In this document: positions 34,505-43,228 of the stretch, piece by piece
Numbering within the stretch: the first letter of the stretch is position 1
How the letters are laid out: each line of letters begins with the position of its first letter
Assembly (NCBI RefSeq): GCF_003330845.1
Contig: NZ_CP026121.1
Location: forward strand, 3,267,501-3,331,500
Direction: 5' to 3'
DNA length: 64,000 nt
Source: Streptomyces sp. Go-475
GTDB taxonomy: Bacteria; Actinomycetota; Actinomycetes; Streptomycetales; Streptomycetaceae
The notes under the pieces: model-generated
The model's input: only the letters and a program-made list of their open reading frames with translations
What the model was told of the DNA's origin: nothing
Databases searched by the model: none
Program-made: the position numbers and the translations under genes

Positions 34505-36754
34505 ATGAAGTTCACCGACGGCTACTGGCTCCTGCGCGAGGGCGTCACCGCGGCCTACCCGGCCGAAGTGCTCGACGTCGTCGAGTCGGACGGCACGCTG
34601 GAGATGCACGCGCCGACCCGGCCCATCCGCTCCCGCGGCGACCTGATGACGGGCCCCGTCCTCACGGTCACCGCCCACACCCCCATGCCCGACGTCATCG
34701 GCCTGACGCTGACGCATCTCACGGGCGGCCGGCCCCAGGGCCCCGCGTTCGGGATCTCGGCGTCGGAGACCGCCCCGCAGCTCGCGTACGACGACGAGCA
34801 CGCGACCCTGACCTCGGGCGACCTGACCGTCCGGCTCGCCCGCGGCGGCCCCTGGCAGGTCGAGTTCCTCGCGCACGGCCGCACGCTCACCGGCAGCGGC
34901 CACAAGAGCACGGGCATCATGCGGGATCCGGACGGCGCCCACCACCTGCGCGAACAGCTGGTCCTGAAGGTCGGCACGTCCGTCTACGGCCTCGGCGAAC
35001 GCTTCGGCCCGCTGGTGAAGAACGGGCAGGTCGTCGACATCTGGCAGGCCGACGGCGGCACGTGCAGCGAACAGGCCTACAAGAACGTGCCCTTCTACCT
35101 CACGGACGCGGGCTACGGCGTCTTCGTCGACCACCCCGGCAAGGTGTCCTTCGAGGTCGCCTCGGAGGTCGTGTCCCGGGTGCAGTTCAGCGCCGAGACC
35201 CAGGAGCTGACGTACTACGTCATCTACGGCCCCACCCCGAAGGACATCCTGCGCAAATACACGGCCCTGACCGGCCGCCCGGCCCTGCCGCCCGCCTGGT
35301 CGTTCGGCCTGTGGCTGTCGACGTCCTTCACCACCTCGTACGACGAGGAGACGGTGACGTCCTTCATCGAGGGCATGCGGGAACGCGAACTCCCCCTGTC
35401 TGTCTTCCACTTCGACTGCTTCTGGATGCGCGAGTACCACTGGTGCGACTTCCGGTGGGACGAGCGGGTCTTCCCCGACCCGGAGGGCATGCTCGCCCGT
35501 CTGAAGGCTCGTGACCTGCGCGTCTCCGTCTGGATCAACCCGTACATCGCCCAGCGTTCCCCGCTGTTCGCCGAGGGAAAGGCGCTCGGGCACCTGCTGC
35601 GCCGCCCGGACGGCAGCGTCTGGCAGTGGGACATGTGGCAGCCGGGCATGGCCCTGGTCGACTTCACCTCGCCGGCCGCCCGCGACTGGTACGCCTCGAA
35701 GCTCCAGGCGCTGCTCGCGCAGGGCGTGGACTGCTTCAAGACCGACTTCGGCGAACGGGTGCCGCTCGACGTGGTCTGGTCCGACGGCTCCGACCCGGAG
35801 CGGATGCACAACTACTACACGTACCTGTACAACCGCACGGTCTTCGAGGTGCTGCGCGAGCACCGCGGCGAGGCGGAGGCCGTCCTCTTCGCCCGCTCGG
35901 CGACGGCGGGGAGCCAGCGGTTCCCGGTGCACTGGGGCGGCGACTGCGAGGCCACGTACGAGTCGATGGCGGAGTCGCTGCGCGGCGGCCTCTCCCTCGG
36001 CCTGTCGGGCTTCGGCTTCTGGAGCCACGACATCGGCGGCTTCGAAGGCACCCCCACCCCGGCCCTGTTCAAGCGCTGGCTGGCCTTCGGCCTGCTCTCC
36101 TCCCACAGCCGTCTGCACGGCAGCAGCTCCTACCGGGTCCCCTGGCTCTTCGACGAGGAGTCGGTCGAGGTGGCCCGGCACTTCACCCGGCTGAAGCTGC
36201 GCCTCATGCCGTACCTGTACGAGGCGGCCCGCACGGCCCACACCGACGGCGTGCCCATGATGCGGGCGATGGTGCTGGAGTTCCCGGACGACCCGGGCTG
36301 CGCGCACCTGGAGCGGCAGTACATGCTCGGCCCGGACCTGCTGGTCGCACCGGTCTTCAGCGACGAGGGCGACGTCTCGTACTACGTCCCCGAGGGCACC
36401 TGGACGCACTTCGTCACCGGGGAGACGGTGACGGGCCCGCGCTGGGTGCGCGAGCGGCACGACTTCCTGAGCGTGCCGCTGCTGGTGCGGCCGGGCGCGG
36501 TGCTCCCGGTGGGCGCGCGGGACGACCGCCCGGACTACGACCACGCCGACGGGGTGACGCTCCGGGCGTACGGCCTGCGGCCGGGCGAGGAGACGACGGT
36601 ACGGGTCGGGGAGGTGACCTTCACGGTCGTGTCCGACGCGGGCACCCTGCGGGCGTCGTGCAGCGACCCGTCGGCCCCCTGGGCGCTGGCCTGCGGCGAC
36701 CGCGAGGTGCGGGCGGCGGCCGGAACCGGCACCCTGACGCTGGAGCCGGCCTGA
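34505..36754 (+). CDS. yicI: GH31 alpha-xylosidase / alpha-glucosidase (YicI type)
   Basis: 749 residues; cytosolic, no signal peptide. It cuts alpha-linked xylose or glucose from oligosaccharides with retention. The catalytic nucleophile Asp is in FKTDFGERVPLDVVW (D414), and the acid/base Asp is in PVHWGGDCEATYESM (D480). These positions match E. coli YicI closely, as does the preceding sequence LSVFHFDCFWMREYHWCDF, so alpha-xylosidase on xyloglucan-type oligosaccharides is the best guess. Start ATG 34505 follows a GAGGGA box. The stop overlaps the LacI start (TGATG). Regulation by that LacI protein through the palindrome at 34461 is likely. Confidence 0.9.
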   Translation: MKFTDGYWLLREGVTAAYPAEVLDVVESDGTLEMHAPTRPIRSRGDLMTGPVLTVTAHTPMPDVIGLTLTHLTGGRPQGPAFGISASETAPQLAYDDEHATLTSGDLTVRLARGGPWQVEFLAHGRTLTGSGHKSTGIMRDPDGAHHLREQLVLKVGTSVYGLGERFGPLVKNGQVVDIWQADGGTCSEQAYKNVPFYLTDAGYGVFVDHPGKVSFEVASEVVSRVQFSAETQELTYYVIYGPTPKDILRKYTALTGRPALPPAWSFGLWLSTSFTTSYDEETVTSFIEGMRERELPLSVFHFDCFWMREYHWCDFRWDERVFPDPEGMLARLKARDLRVSVWINPYIAQRSPLFAEGKALGHLLRRPDGSVWQWDMWQPGMALVDFTSPAARDWYASKLQALLAQGVDCFKTDFGERVPLDVVWSDGSDPERMHNYYTYLYNRTVFEVLREHRGEAEAVLFARSATAGSQRFPVHWGGDCEATYESMAESLRGGLSLGLSGFGFWSHDIGGFEGTPTPALFKRWLAFGLLSSHSRLHGSSSYRVPWLFDEESVEVARHFTRLKLRLMPYLYEAARTAHTDGVPMMRAMVLEFPDDPGCAHLERQYMLGPDLLVAPVFSDEGDVSYYVPEGTWTHFVTGETVTGPRWVRERHDFLSVPLLVRPGAVLPVGARDDRPDYDHADGVTLRAYGLRPGEETTVRVGEVTFTVVSDAGTLRASCSDPSAPWALACGDREVRAAAGTGTLTLEPA

Positions 36755-37725
36755 TGGTCAGGATCACGGACGTGGCACGCCGGGCCGGGGTCTCCCCCAG
36801 CACCGTCTCCTACGCGCTGAGCGGCAAGCGCCCGATCTCGCCGGAGACCCGGCGCCGCGTGGAGGCGGCGGCCCGGGAGCTGGGCTACCGGCCGCGGTCG
36901 GACGCGCCGCCGCACGGCGGGGTGAAGGTCCTGGCCGTGGCGGCTCCGCTGCGCGGCGGCACCGACGTACCGGCGATGATGCGGCTGACGCAGTCGGTGG
37001 TGACGGCGGCACGCGCGTACGACCACGACGTTCTGCTCCTCACCCACGAGGAGGGCCTGGCCCGCGTCCGGGGATCGGCGCTGGTGGACGCGTTACTCGT
37101 GACGGACATCGCCCTCCACGACCCGCGCCTGCCCCTGCTCCGCTCCGTGGATCCCCCGGTCGTGCTGCTCGGCCTCCCCGCCGACCCGCGGGGTCTGGCC
37201 TGCGTCGACCTGGACTACCGCGCGGCGGGCGAGGCGTGCGTGGACCACCTGGCCGGCCTCGGCCACCGATCGGTGGCCCTGGCCGGCTCACCGCCGGAGG
37301 TCTACCTCCGCGAGACCGCCTCGGCCCGCCGCCTGGTCGAGGGCTTCACCGCCGCGGCCCACCGGCACGGCGTGGCTTCCTCGGTGCACCCCACCGAGCC
37401 GTCCCCGCCCGCGGCCCGCGCCCTCGCGGACCGCCTGCTGCGCGCCCACCCCGCCCCGACGGCCGTGATCGTCCAGAACGACCCCCTCCTGGACCCCCTG
37501 CTCACGGCCCTCCGGCACCTCGGCCTGCGCATCCCCGAGGACCTGTCGCTCATGGCCGTCGGCACCGACATCCCTCCGACGATCACGTCGGTCACCGTGC
37601 CGTCCGCGGAACTGGGCACCCACGCGGTGGACCTACTACTGCGAAACGACTCCGGCACCCCCGCACCACAGACGGCCCTGCTGCCCCCGCGCCTGACGGA
37701 ACGGGCCAGTACGAGCCACACATGA
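36754..37725 (+). CDS. LacI-family repressor with a TTA codon
   Basis: 323 residues. The helix-turn-helix is at the N-terminus (ITDVARRAGVSPSTVSYALS, GKRPISPETRRRVEAAAREL), with a periplasmic-binding-like sensor domain from about residue 60. It probably represses the GH31 gene and itself. Codon 114 is TTA (37093-37095), so translation should depend on the bldA tRNA and link this sugar module to development. ATG 36754 overlaps the GH31 stop by one base. The C-terminus LPPRLTERASTSHT is normal. Confidence 0.9.
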   Translation: MVRITDVARRAGVSPSTVSYALSGKRPISPETRRRVEAAARELGYRPRSDAPPHGGVKVLAVAAPLRGGTDVPAMMRLTQSVVTAARAYDHDVLLLTHEEGLARVRGSALVDALLVTDIALHDPRLPLLRSVDPPVVLLGLPADPRGLACVDLDYRAAGEACVDHLAGLGHRSVALAGSPPEVYLRETASARRLVEGFTAAAHRHGVASSVHPTEPSPPAARALADRLLRAHPAPTAVIVQNDPLLDPLLTALRHLGLRIPEDLSLMAVGTDIPPTITSVTVPSAELGTHAVDLLLRNDSGTPAPQTALLPPRLTERASTSHT

Positions 37726-37726
37726 C

Positions 37727-37760
37727 GAAGGCCCCGCCGCTGGAAAGCGGCGGGGCCTTC
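37727..37760 (+). terminator. Terminator after the LacI gene
   Basis: 15-bp perfect stem GAAGGCCCCGCCGCT / AGCGGCGGGGCCTTC with a 4-base loop directly after the stop. It may also end the convergent tmRNA transcript. Confidence 0.9.
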
Positions 37761-37776
37761 GCCCACATGGGATGAG

Positions 37777-38178
37777 TGGAGATGGCGGGAATCGAACCCG
37801 CGTCCAACGGTGCGGAACCAGGGCTTCTCCGTGTGCAGTCGGCTGTGCTTTTCTCGGCCCCGGAGATCACGCCGACAAGTCTCCGACGGGCCCAGTCACT
37901 GTTTGGTTTCCCTCTTCACCCCGTGACCGGGATCGAGGTTTAGTTCCCTAGATGATGCCAGGATCCGGGTCGGGAACACCCCCGGGCTGACACTCCCTTT
38001 AAGTAGGGGAGCCGCTGCTCGCTACCTGAAGATCAGGCAGCGAGGGCGAGCTCGCCCTGGGAGATGGATCGCTTGGAATTGGCGATTATTTTTCTCGGCC
38101 TGTGGTTTACGAGATCATGGCCGCTTCCTCGACACGCTTCCCCTGCTTCGACAGCCGCTGTCGAAACCGATCATCCCC
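37777..38178 (-). ncRNA. ssrA: Transfer-messenger RNA
   Basis: About 402 nt. The 5' end GGGGATGATCGGTTTCGACA (from 38178) pairs with the 3' end CATCTCCA at 37777-37784; the T-arm GGGTTCGATTCCCGCC is at 37784-37800. CCA is not encoded. The mRNA part (38083-38033) encodes the tag ANSKRSISQGELALAA followed by TGA, with the ALAA degradation end typical of Streptomyces. It rescues stalled ribosomes with SmpB, whose gene starts about 620 bases upstream on the same strand. Several pseudoknot helices can be drawn between 37850 and 38030. Confidence 0.95.
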
Positions 38179-38314
38179 ATGTTGTTTTTTCAAACCGCCC
38201 CGCGAGGGGGCCCGCACCCGCTGTGAGGTGCAGGTGCCATCGTACGTGACCAACGCCGGACGATGCCAGCGTATTCCCGGCGACGGACCGGACCGGACGG
38301 GACGGGACGGGTTC

Positions 38315-38794
38315 CTACGCCCGTTCCTTCCGGCGCACCGCCGAGATCACCCGCTCCGCCTCGCGGCGGTCCTGCTTCTCGCGGAGCGTCTGCCGCTTGT
38401 CGTACTCCTTCTTGCCCTTCGCCAGTGCGATCTCGACCTTGGCCCGGCCGTCCTTGAAGTACAGCGCGAGCGGCACGATGGTGTGACCCGTCTCGCCCGA
38501 CTTCGACTCCAGCTTGTCGATCTCGGCGCGGTGCAGCAGCAGCTTCCGCTTGCGGCGGGCGCTGTGGTTGGTCCACGTGCCCTGGCTGTACTCCGGCACG
38601 TGCACGTTGTGCAGCCATGCCTCGTGCCCGTCCATCTGCACGAAGCCGTCGACCAGCGACGCCCGTCCCTGGCGCAGCGACTTCACCTCGGTCCCGGTGA
38701 GGACCAGACCGGCCTCGTAGGTGTCGATGATGTGGTAGTCGTGCCGCGCCTTCTTGTTCTGCGCGATCAGCTTGCGCCCTTTTTCCTTAGCCAT
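38315..38794 (-). CDS. smpB: SsrA-binding protein SmpB
   Basis: 159 residues, normal length. Signatures are [40 protein letters not shown] and the basic C-terminal tail [20 protein letters not shown] that enters the decoding centre. It brings tmRNA to stalled ribosomes. ATG 38794 (MAKEKGRKL) matches the family; ATG 38806 would add four residues. It lies between the S41 protease gene and ssrA, an arrangement common in actinobacteria. Confidence 0.96.
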   Translation of the reverse strand: MAKEKGRKLIAQNKKARHDYHIIDTYEAGLVLTGTEVKSLRQGRASLVDGFVQMDGHEAWLHNVHVPEYSQGTWTNHSARRKRKLLLHRAEIDKLESKSGETGHTIVPLALYFKDGRAKVEIALAKGKKEYDKRQTLREKQDRREAERVISAVRRKERA

Positions 38795-38840
38795 AGTGCC
38801 GACCATTTTCGCACTACGGAGGGGGGTCGCGGGAAGTCGA

Positions 38841-40007
38841 TTACGAGGGGGTCGCCAGGCCGCGCAGTACGCTCTCGGCCCGCTGCAGGGCCCCTTCGTC
38901 GGCCTCCAGGTCGGGCGTGATGCCCCGGCCGTCGACCCCGCGGCCCGAGGGGGTGCGGTAGTGCCCGACGGTCAGCTCCGCGACGGAGCCGTCGGGCAGC
39001 CGGCTCGGCATCTGGACCGAGCCCTTGCCGAAGGTGCGGGAGCCCACGACCAGCGCCCGTCCGCGGTCCTGCAGGGCGCCGGTGAGGAGTTCGGCCGCGC
39101 TCATCGTCCCGCCGTCGACGAGCACGACCAGAGGTCTCGTCGTGTCGCCGCCGGGCTCGGCGTGCAGCACGCGCTGCTCGCCGTCGACGCCGTACGTGGC
39201 GACGAGGCCGCCGTCGAGGAAGGCGGAGGCGGCGGTGACGGCCTCGGTGACCAGGCCGCCGGAGTTGCCGCGCAGGTCGAGGACGACGCCGCCGGGCGGG
39301 GCCTGCCGGAGGGCCTTACGGATCTGGTCGCCGGAGCCCTTGGTGAAGGTGGCGACCCGGATGACGGTGACCGGGCCGGCGACCTGCCGGACGGTGACCG
39401 AGTCGGTGGACAGCTGGGTGCGGCGCAGGGTCTCGGTCCACGCGCGCGTGCCGCGCTCCAGGCCGAGGCGGACGGTGGTGCCGGCGGGGGCGTCGATGGC
39501 GTCCCCGCGCAGTAAGGAGACGACCTCCGTGACGGGCCGCCCGTCGGCCGGCCGGCCGTCGACGCTGCGCAGCAGGTCGCCGGGGCGGATCCCGGCGGCG
39601 GCCGCGGGCGACCCGGCGCGCACCTTCGTCACCGCGATACGGCCGTTCCGCTCGCTGCGGGCCCACAGGCCGACGCCGGTGTACTGGCCGTCGAGGGCGT
39701 CCTCGAACTCCTCGTACTCGCCCTCGGAGTAGACGGCGCCCCAGCGGTCCCCGCTGCGGCTGACGGCGCGCTTGGCGGCCTCCATCGGGGACTTGCCGTC
39801 GGCCAGGGCCTCCTCGGCCGCCCTGGTGACCGCCGCGTGGTGCCCGGCCGAGGCGGCCGAACCGGCCTCGTCCGGCGGGGACTTCCGGTCGGCCTGCGGC
39901 AACGCGCCGGTGGCCGCGCCGGCGACGAGCACGCTCGTGAACAGCAAGGTCAGGGCGGCTCCGCGGCGGATGCGGCGGGGCTGACGAAACGGGTCACGAC
40001 CTGACAT
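38841..40007 (-). CDS. S41 (C-terminal processing) protease, secreted or membrane-anchored
   Basis: 388 residues. Signal anchor near residues 14-36 ([20 protein letters not shown]); PDZ domain about 110-190 ([20 protein letters not shown]); protease core with LDLRGNSGG, the catalytic Ser in [16 protein letters not shown] and Lys in [11 protein letters not shown]. It trims C-termini of envelope proteins. Codon 165 is TTA (39513-39515), so expression is expected to depend on bldA. ATG 40007 gives the signal anchor. It lies downstream of ftsE-ftsX, from which it is separated by a hairpin, and upstream of smpB. Confidence 0.92.
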   Translation of the reverse strand: MSGRDPFRQPRRIRRGAALTLLFTSVLVAGAATGALPQADRKSPPDEAGSAASAGHHAAVTRAAEEALADGKSPMEAAKRAVSRSGDRWGAVYSEGEYEEFEDALDGQYTGVGLWARSERNGRIAVTKVRAGSPAAAAGIRPGDLLRSVDGRPADGRPVTEVVSLLRGDAIDAPAGTTVRLGLERGTRAWTETLRRTQLSTDSVTVRQVAGPVTVIRVATFTKGSGDQIRKALRQAPPGGVVLDLRGNSGGLVTEAVTAASAFLDGGLVATYGVDGEQRVLHAEPGGDTTRPLVVLVDGGTMSAAELLTGALQDRGRALVVGSRTFGKGSVQMPSRLPDGSVAELTVGHYRTPSGRGVDGRGITPDLEADEGALQRAESVLRGLATPS

Positions 40008-40031
40008 GCCGGTGAGTCTAGGACAAGGGGA

Positions 40032-40064
40032 AGGGCCGTACGGCCGGTTGACCGCACGGCCCCT
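40032..40064 (-). terminator. Hairpin between ftsX and the S41 protease gene
   Basis: About a 12-bp stem with one interruption (agggccgtacgg / ccgcacggccct). It follows the ftsX stop and likely partly ends the ftsEX transcript. Confidence 0.6.
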
Positions 40065-40075
40065 CTTGGTATGCG

Positions 40076-40993
40076 TCACACCTTCAAGTACTTGCGCAGC
40101 GCGAAGAACGCGGCCAACGCGGGCATCAGCAGGCTCGTGGCGAGGATGAGCGGCAGCTTCGTCAGGACGGCGTCCCAGCCGATGAAGTTGATCAGGTTCA
40201 GCTTCTCGGACAGCGCCAGGCCGTGGTCGATGATGAAGTACCGGGCGATCAGCAGGAAGGCGCACGCGAGGGTGCCGCCGATGAGTCCGGCGACCGCGGC
40301 CTCCATGATGAACGGCGCCTGGATGTAGAAGCCCGAGGCGCCGACCAGGCGCATGATGCCGGTCTCGCGCCGCCGGCTGAACGCCGAGACGCGCACGGTG
40401 TTGACGATCAGCATCAGCGCTACGACGAGCATGAGCGCCATCACCGCGCGCGCGGCCCAGTTCATGCCGTTGAGGAGCCCGAACAGATTGTCCAGGATGC
40501 CCTTTTGGTCCTGCACGGACTGCACGCCGTCCCGCCCGTCGAAGGCGGTCGCGATGACCTGGTACTTCTGCGGGTCCTTCAGCTTGATGCGGTACGACTC
40601 CTGCATCTGGTCCGGCGTGAGGGAGCTGGCCAGCGGGGAGTCGCCGAACTGCTCCTTGTAGTGCTTGTACGCCTGGTCCTGCGACTCGTACGTGACCGTC
40701 TGGACAACGTTCATCTTCTCGAGGTCGGCCTTGATCTGCTTCTTCTGGTCGTCCGTGACCGCGCCCTTGGCGCAGTTGGGGTCGGACTCGGCGTCGGACT
40801 TGTTGCAGAGGAAGATCGAGACGTTGACCTTGTCGTACCAGTAGCCCTTCATGGTGTTGACCTGGTCGCTCATCAGGAGCGACCCGCCGAACAGGGCGAG
40901 CGACAGGGCGACGGAGACGATGACGGCGAAGGTCATCGTCAGGTTGCGGCGGAGACCGACGCCGATCTCCGACAGGACGAACTGGGCGCGCAT
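40076..40993 (-). CDS. ftsX: Cell-division protein FtsX
   Basis: 305 residues; four membrane helices in the FtsX pattern with one extracellular loop of about 130 residues after the first helix (MTFAVIVSVALSLALFGGSL). The loop would contact peptidoglycan hydrolases. The C-terminal part carries the FtsX/MacB fold (RRRETGIMRLVGASGFYIQA). It works with FtsE to control wall cutting at division. It starts 41 bases after the ftsE stop. Confidence 0.95.
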   Translation of the reverse strand: MRAQFVLSEIGVGLRRNLTMTFAVIVSVALSLALFGGSLLMSDQVNTMKGYWYDKVNVSIFLCNKSDAESDPNCAKGAVTDDQKKQIKADLEKMNVVQTVTYESQDQAYKHYKEQFGDSPLASSLTPDQMQESYRIKLKDPQKYQVIATAFDGRDGVQSVQDQKGILDNLFGLLNGMNWAARAVMALMLVVALMLIVNTVRVSAFSRRRETGIMRLVGASGFYIQAPFIMEAAVAGLIGGTLACAFLLIARYFIIDHGLALSEKLNLINFIGWDAVLTKLPLILATSLLMPALAAFFALRKYLKV

Positions 40994-41034
40994 GGCGGCT
41001 GGTTATGCCTTTCCGTGGATCTCGGGAAGCGGTC

Positions 41035-41724
41035 TCAGTGCTGGTAGCCGTAGACACCGCGGGCCTGGTCGCGGACGAGGCGGCCCTTCTCCAGCTCGAT
41101 GACGCGCTTGCGCATCTGGTCCACGATGTTCTGGTCGTGCGTGGCCATCACCACGGTGGTGCCCGTCCGGTTGATGCGGTCGAGCAGCTTCATGATGCCG
41201 ACGGAGGTCTGCGGGTCGAGGTTGCCGGTGGGCTCGTCGGCGATGAGCAGCTTCGGCCGGTTGACGAAGGCCCGCGCGATGGCGACGCGCTGCTGCTCAC
41301 CACCGGACAGCTCGCCGGGCATCCGGTCCTCCTTGCCGCCGAGCCCGACGAGGTCGAGCACCTGCGGCACGGACTTGCGGATCTCGCCGCGCGACTTGCC
41401 GATGACCTCCTGCGCGAAGGCGACGTTCTCGCCGACCGTCTTGTTCGGCAGCAGGCGGAAGTCCTGGAAGACCGTCCCCAGCTGGCGCCGCATCTGCGGC
41501 ACCTTCCAGTTGGAGAGGCGGGCGAGGTCCTTGCCCAGCACGTGCACCTGTCCGTGGCTGCACCGCTCCTCGCGGAGGATCAGCCGCAGGAAGGTGGACT
41601 TTCCGGAGCCGGAGGACCCCACGAGGAAGACGAACTCGCCCTTCTCGACCTCCAGGGAGACATCCCTGAGGGCGGGGCGGGTCTGCTTGGGGTAGACCTT
41701 GGAGACATTGTCGAATCGGATCAC
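41035..41724 (-). CDS. ftsE: Cell-division ATP-binding protein FtsE
   Basis: 229 residues. Walker [21 protein letters not shown], signature [20 protein letters not shown], Walker [21 protein letters not shown] and the switch His in VVMATHD are all intact. It begins [20 protein letters not shown] as FtsE does. Membrane-associated ATPase that drives FtsX. First gene of the ftsE-ftsX pair; its promoter shares the 237-base gap with the divergent zinc-ribbon gene. Confidence 0.96.
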   Translation of the reverse strand: MIRFDNVSKVYPKQTRPALRDVSLEVEKGEFVFLVGSSGSGKSTFLRLILREERCSHGQVHVLGKDLARLSNWKVPQMRRQLGTVFQDFRLLPNKTVGENVAFAQEVIGKSRGEIRKSVPQVLDLVGLGGKEDRMPGELSGGEQQRVAIARAFVNRPKLLIADEPTGNLDPQTSVGIMKLLDRINRTGTTVVMATHDQNIVDQMRKRVIELEKGRLVRDQARGVYGYQH

Positions 41725-41899
41725 GGATGCACCACGGGTCGCCGGGGGTAGATGAGCGTGACCATACGCGAACCGGGTAGGGCACCGCAGTCACCGACCG
41801 TGGTTGCGCCATGGATGTGCCGTTTTGTACCGACCCCCGCGCCACCACTCCTGCGGCACTGAACCGCGCGGCCTCCGGAGGAACCTGGCACAGTGGAGA

Positions 41900-41926
41900 G
41901 GGGAACATTCCCGTCCCCACGAACGT
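41900..41926 (+). promoter_or_regulatory. SigR-like promoter (GGGAAC-N18-GTT)
   Basis: GGGAAC at 41900-41905 and GTT at 41924-41926 are separated by exactly 18 bases, close to the known SigR consensus GGGAAT-N18-GTT of the Streptomyces thiol-oxidative stress regulon. The start codon of the zinc-ribbon gene is 35 bases beyond. The identification is by pattern only. Confidence 0.55.
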
Positions 41927-41961
41927 TGGGTACGTGGAACCGGCGCAAGGAGGGCAAGCGC

Positions 41962-42153
41962 ATGACGTACGACCGGCTGGTGTGCGCGAACTGCGCGGCC
42001 CCCGTGAGCGAGGGCCGCTGCCCCGTGTGCCGCGCGAACCGCGAGCGGCTGCAGCAGGAGAACTTCCTCGCGAATCTGAACCCGATGGCGCTGATCGCCC
42101 TGCTGACGGTGCTGATCGCGGCGGTGGCCCTGCTGGCGCACCAGACCGCGTAA
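41962..42153 (+). CDS. Zinc-ribbon single-pass membrane peptide
   Basis: 63 residues. The N-terminal zinc ribbon CANCAAPVSEGRCPVC has four Cys in two CxxC pairs, and the C-terminal membrane helix is LNPMALIALLTVLIAAVALL. ATG 41962 has a perfect AAGGAGG 9 bases upstream; a longer frame from 41893 has no such signal. Reactive Cys-Zn centres, a SigR-like promoter and a membrane anchor would fit a thiol-stress related role, but the family function is unknown. It is divergent from ftsE. Confidence 0.85.
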   Translation: MTYDRLVCANCAAPVSEGRCPVCRANRERLQQENFLANLNPMALIALLTVLIAAVALLAHQTA

Positions 42154-42229
42154 GGGCGCAGCGGAGCGCGTCCGCGGAACAGGGCGCACCGGGGCGCGCA
42201 AGGGCGTAGGCGCCCCCGAAGACACGGCC

Positions 42230-42260
42230 GAGGGCCCGGAGCGTTTCGCTCCGGGCCCTC
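42230..42260. terminator. Bidirectional terminator
   Basis: 14-bp perfect stem GAGGGCCCGGAGCG / CGCTCCGGGCCCTC with a 3-base loop, between the convergent zinc-ribbon and LAETG-protein genes. Confidence 0.9.
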
Positions 42261-42302
42261 GACGTCGTACTGCGCCTACGGTCCGTAGGGGCGCGCCTAC
42301 CG

Positions 42303-42926
42303 TCAGGCGGCGGCGCCGCCCCGGCCGCCCATGAGGCGCGGCAGGACGCGGAAGCCGACACCGCCGGCGATCATCGTGGCGGCGCCGAGCACCAGGAAGG
42401 TGGTCTGCGCGGCACCCGTCTCGGCGAGCTCCGGGCCGCCGGCCTGGGCCTGCTGCGGGGCCGGGGTGTTGTCCGACCCGATGTCGGTGAGGGACGAGGA
42501 GCCCTCCTGCTGCGGGGAGGTGCCGCCGTCGGGGTCGGCGTTGTTGCCGCCGCCGTCGTTGCCGCCGTTGGCGTTGCCGCCACCGTTGCCGCCGCCGTTG
42601 CCGTTGCCCGGGTTGGTGGGCTGGCTCGTCGGGTCCTCGGTCGGCTCGGTGGGCTCGTCCGTGGGGTCGGTGGGCAGGTCGGTGGGCTGGTCGGTCACCG
42701 GCGGGTCGGTCGGGAGGCCGGTCGGCGGGTCCGTCGGAAGCTCGGTCGGAACCGGCGGAGTGGTGGGCGGAGTCGGGACCGGCGACTCCTCGGCGCACAG
42801 GATGCCGAGCAGGCAGTCCTCGTTCTCCGCGGCGGATGCGGCACCGGCGGCGGTCAGCGAGGCACCGGCGGCGATCACGGCGCCGGCCGCTATCCGCGCG
42901 ACACGGATCCGCGTCTTCTTCGTCAT
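42303..42926 (-). CDS. Sortase-anchored (LAETG) secreted low-complexity protein
   Basis: 207 residues. Signal peptide MTKKTRIRVARIAAGAVIAA with a cleavage site near ASA-AE at residue 33. A short CLLGILC pair follows, then Pro/Thr-rich repeats (LPTDPPTGLPTDPP) and an Asn/Gly-rich stretch (GNGNGGGNGGGNANGGN). It ends with the cell-wall sorting signal PELAETGAAQTTFLVLGAAT plus a membrane helix and a basic tail. LAETG is the form used by class E sortases of actinobacteria. Likely displayed on the hyphal wall. No sortase gene is in the window. Confidence 0.87.
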   Translation of the reverse strand: MTKKTRIRVARIAAGAVIAAGASLTAAGAASAAENEDCLLGILCAEESPVPTPPTTPPVPTELPTDPPTGLPTDPPVTDQPTDLPTDPTDEPTEPTEDPTSQPTNPGNGNGGGNGGGNANGGNDGGGNNADPDGGTSPQQEGSSSLTDIGSDNTPAPQQAQAGGPELAETGAAQTTFLVLGAATMIAGGVGFRVLPRLMGGRGGAAA

Positions 42927-43183
42927 GTGGTTGCTACCCCCAGTAGCTCATCGTCATTAGGCAGCGCTCGGGGCTGTGCTCGACGGGGACAGCTGCGGTG
43001 AAAAGCCCCCCGGTTCACATGCGCCCCAGAGACACGCATGCCGCGCTTTACCCTTCCCATTTTTCAAAGACACGTCAAGGGCGTTTGCGTGCGCCATGTC
43101 CAACTACGGGGGCTATGCCGGGACTCTGAGCCTGTGAGTGTGATGTAAAACCCAGACATGCCGGCACAGAAGCGGGCACAGAA
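42927..43183 (-). other. Intergenic region upstream of the LAETG protein gene
   Basis: About 257 bases between the start of the LAETG gene and the prfB terminator. AT-richer around 43050-43075 (cttcccatttttcaaagaca). It should hold the promoter; no gene or clear riboswitch was seen. Confidence 0.45.
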
Positions 43184-43218
43184 AAGGCAACTGCCGCCCT
43201 GACGTCGGCAGTTGCCTT
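43184..43218 (-). terminator. prfB terminator
   Basis: 13-bp stem AAGGCAACTGCCG / CGGCAGTTGCCTT, 10 bases past the prfB stop, bordered by AAAA on the far side so that the leftward transcript would end in U residues. Confidence 0.88.
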
Positions 43219-43228
43219 GTCGACAAAC

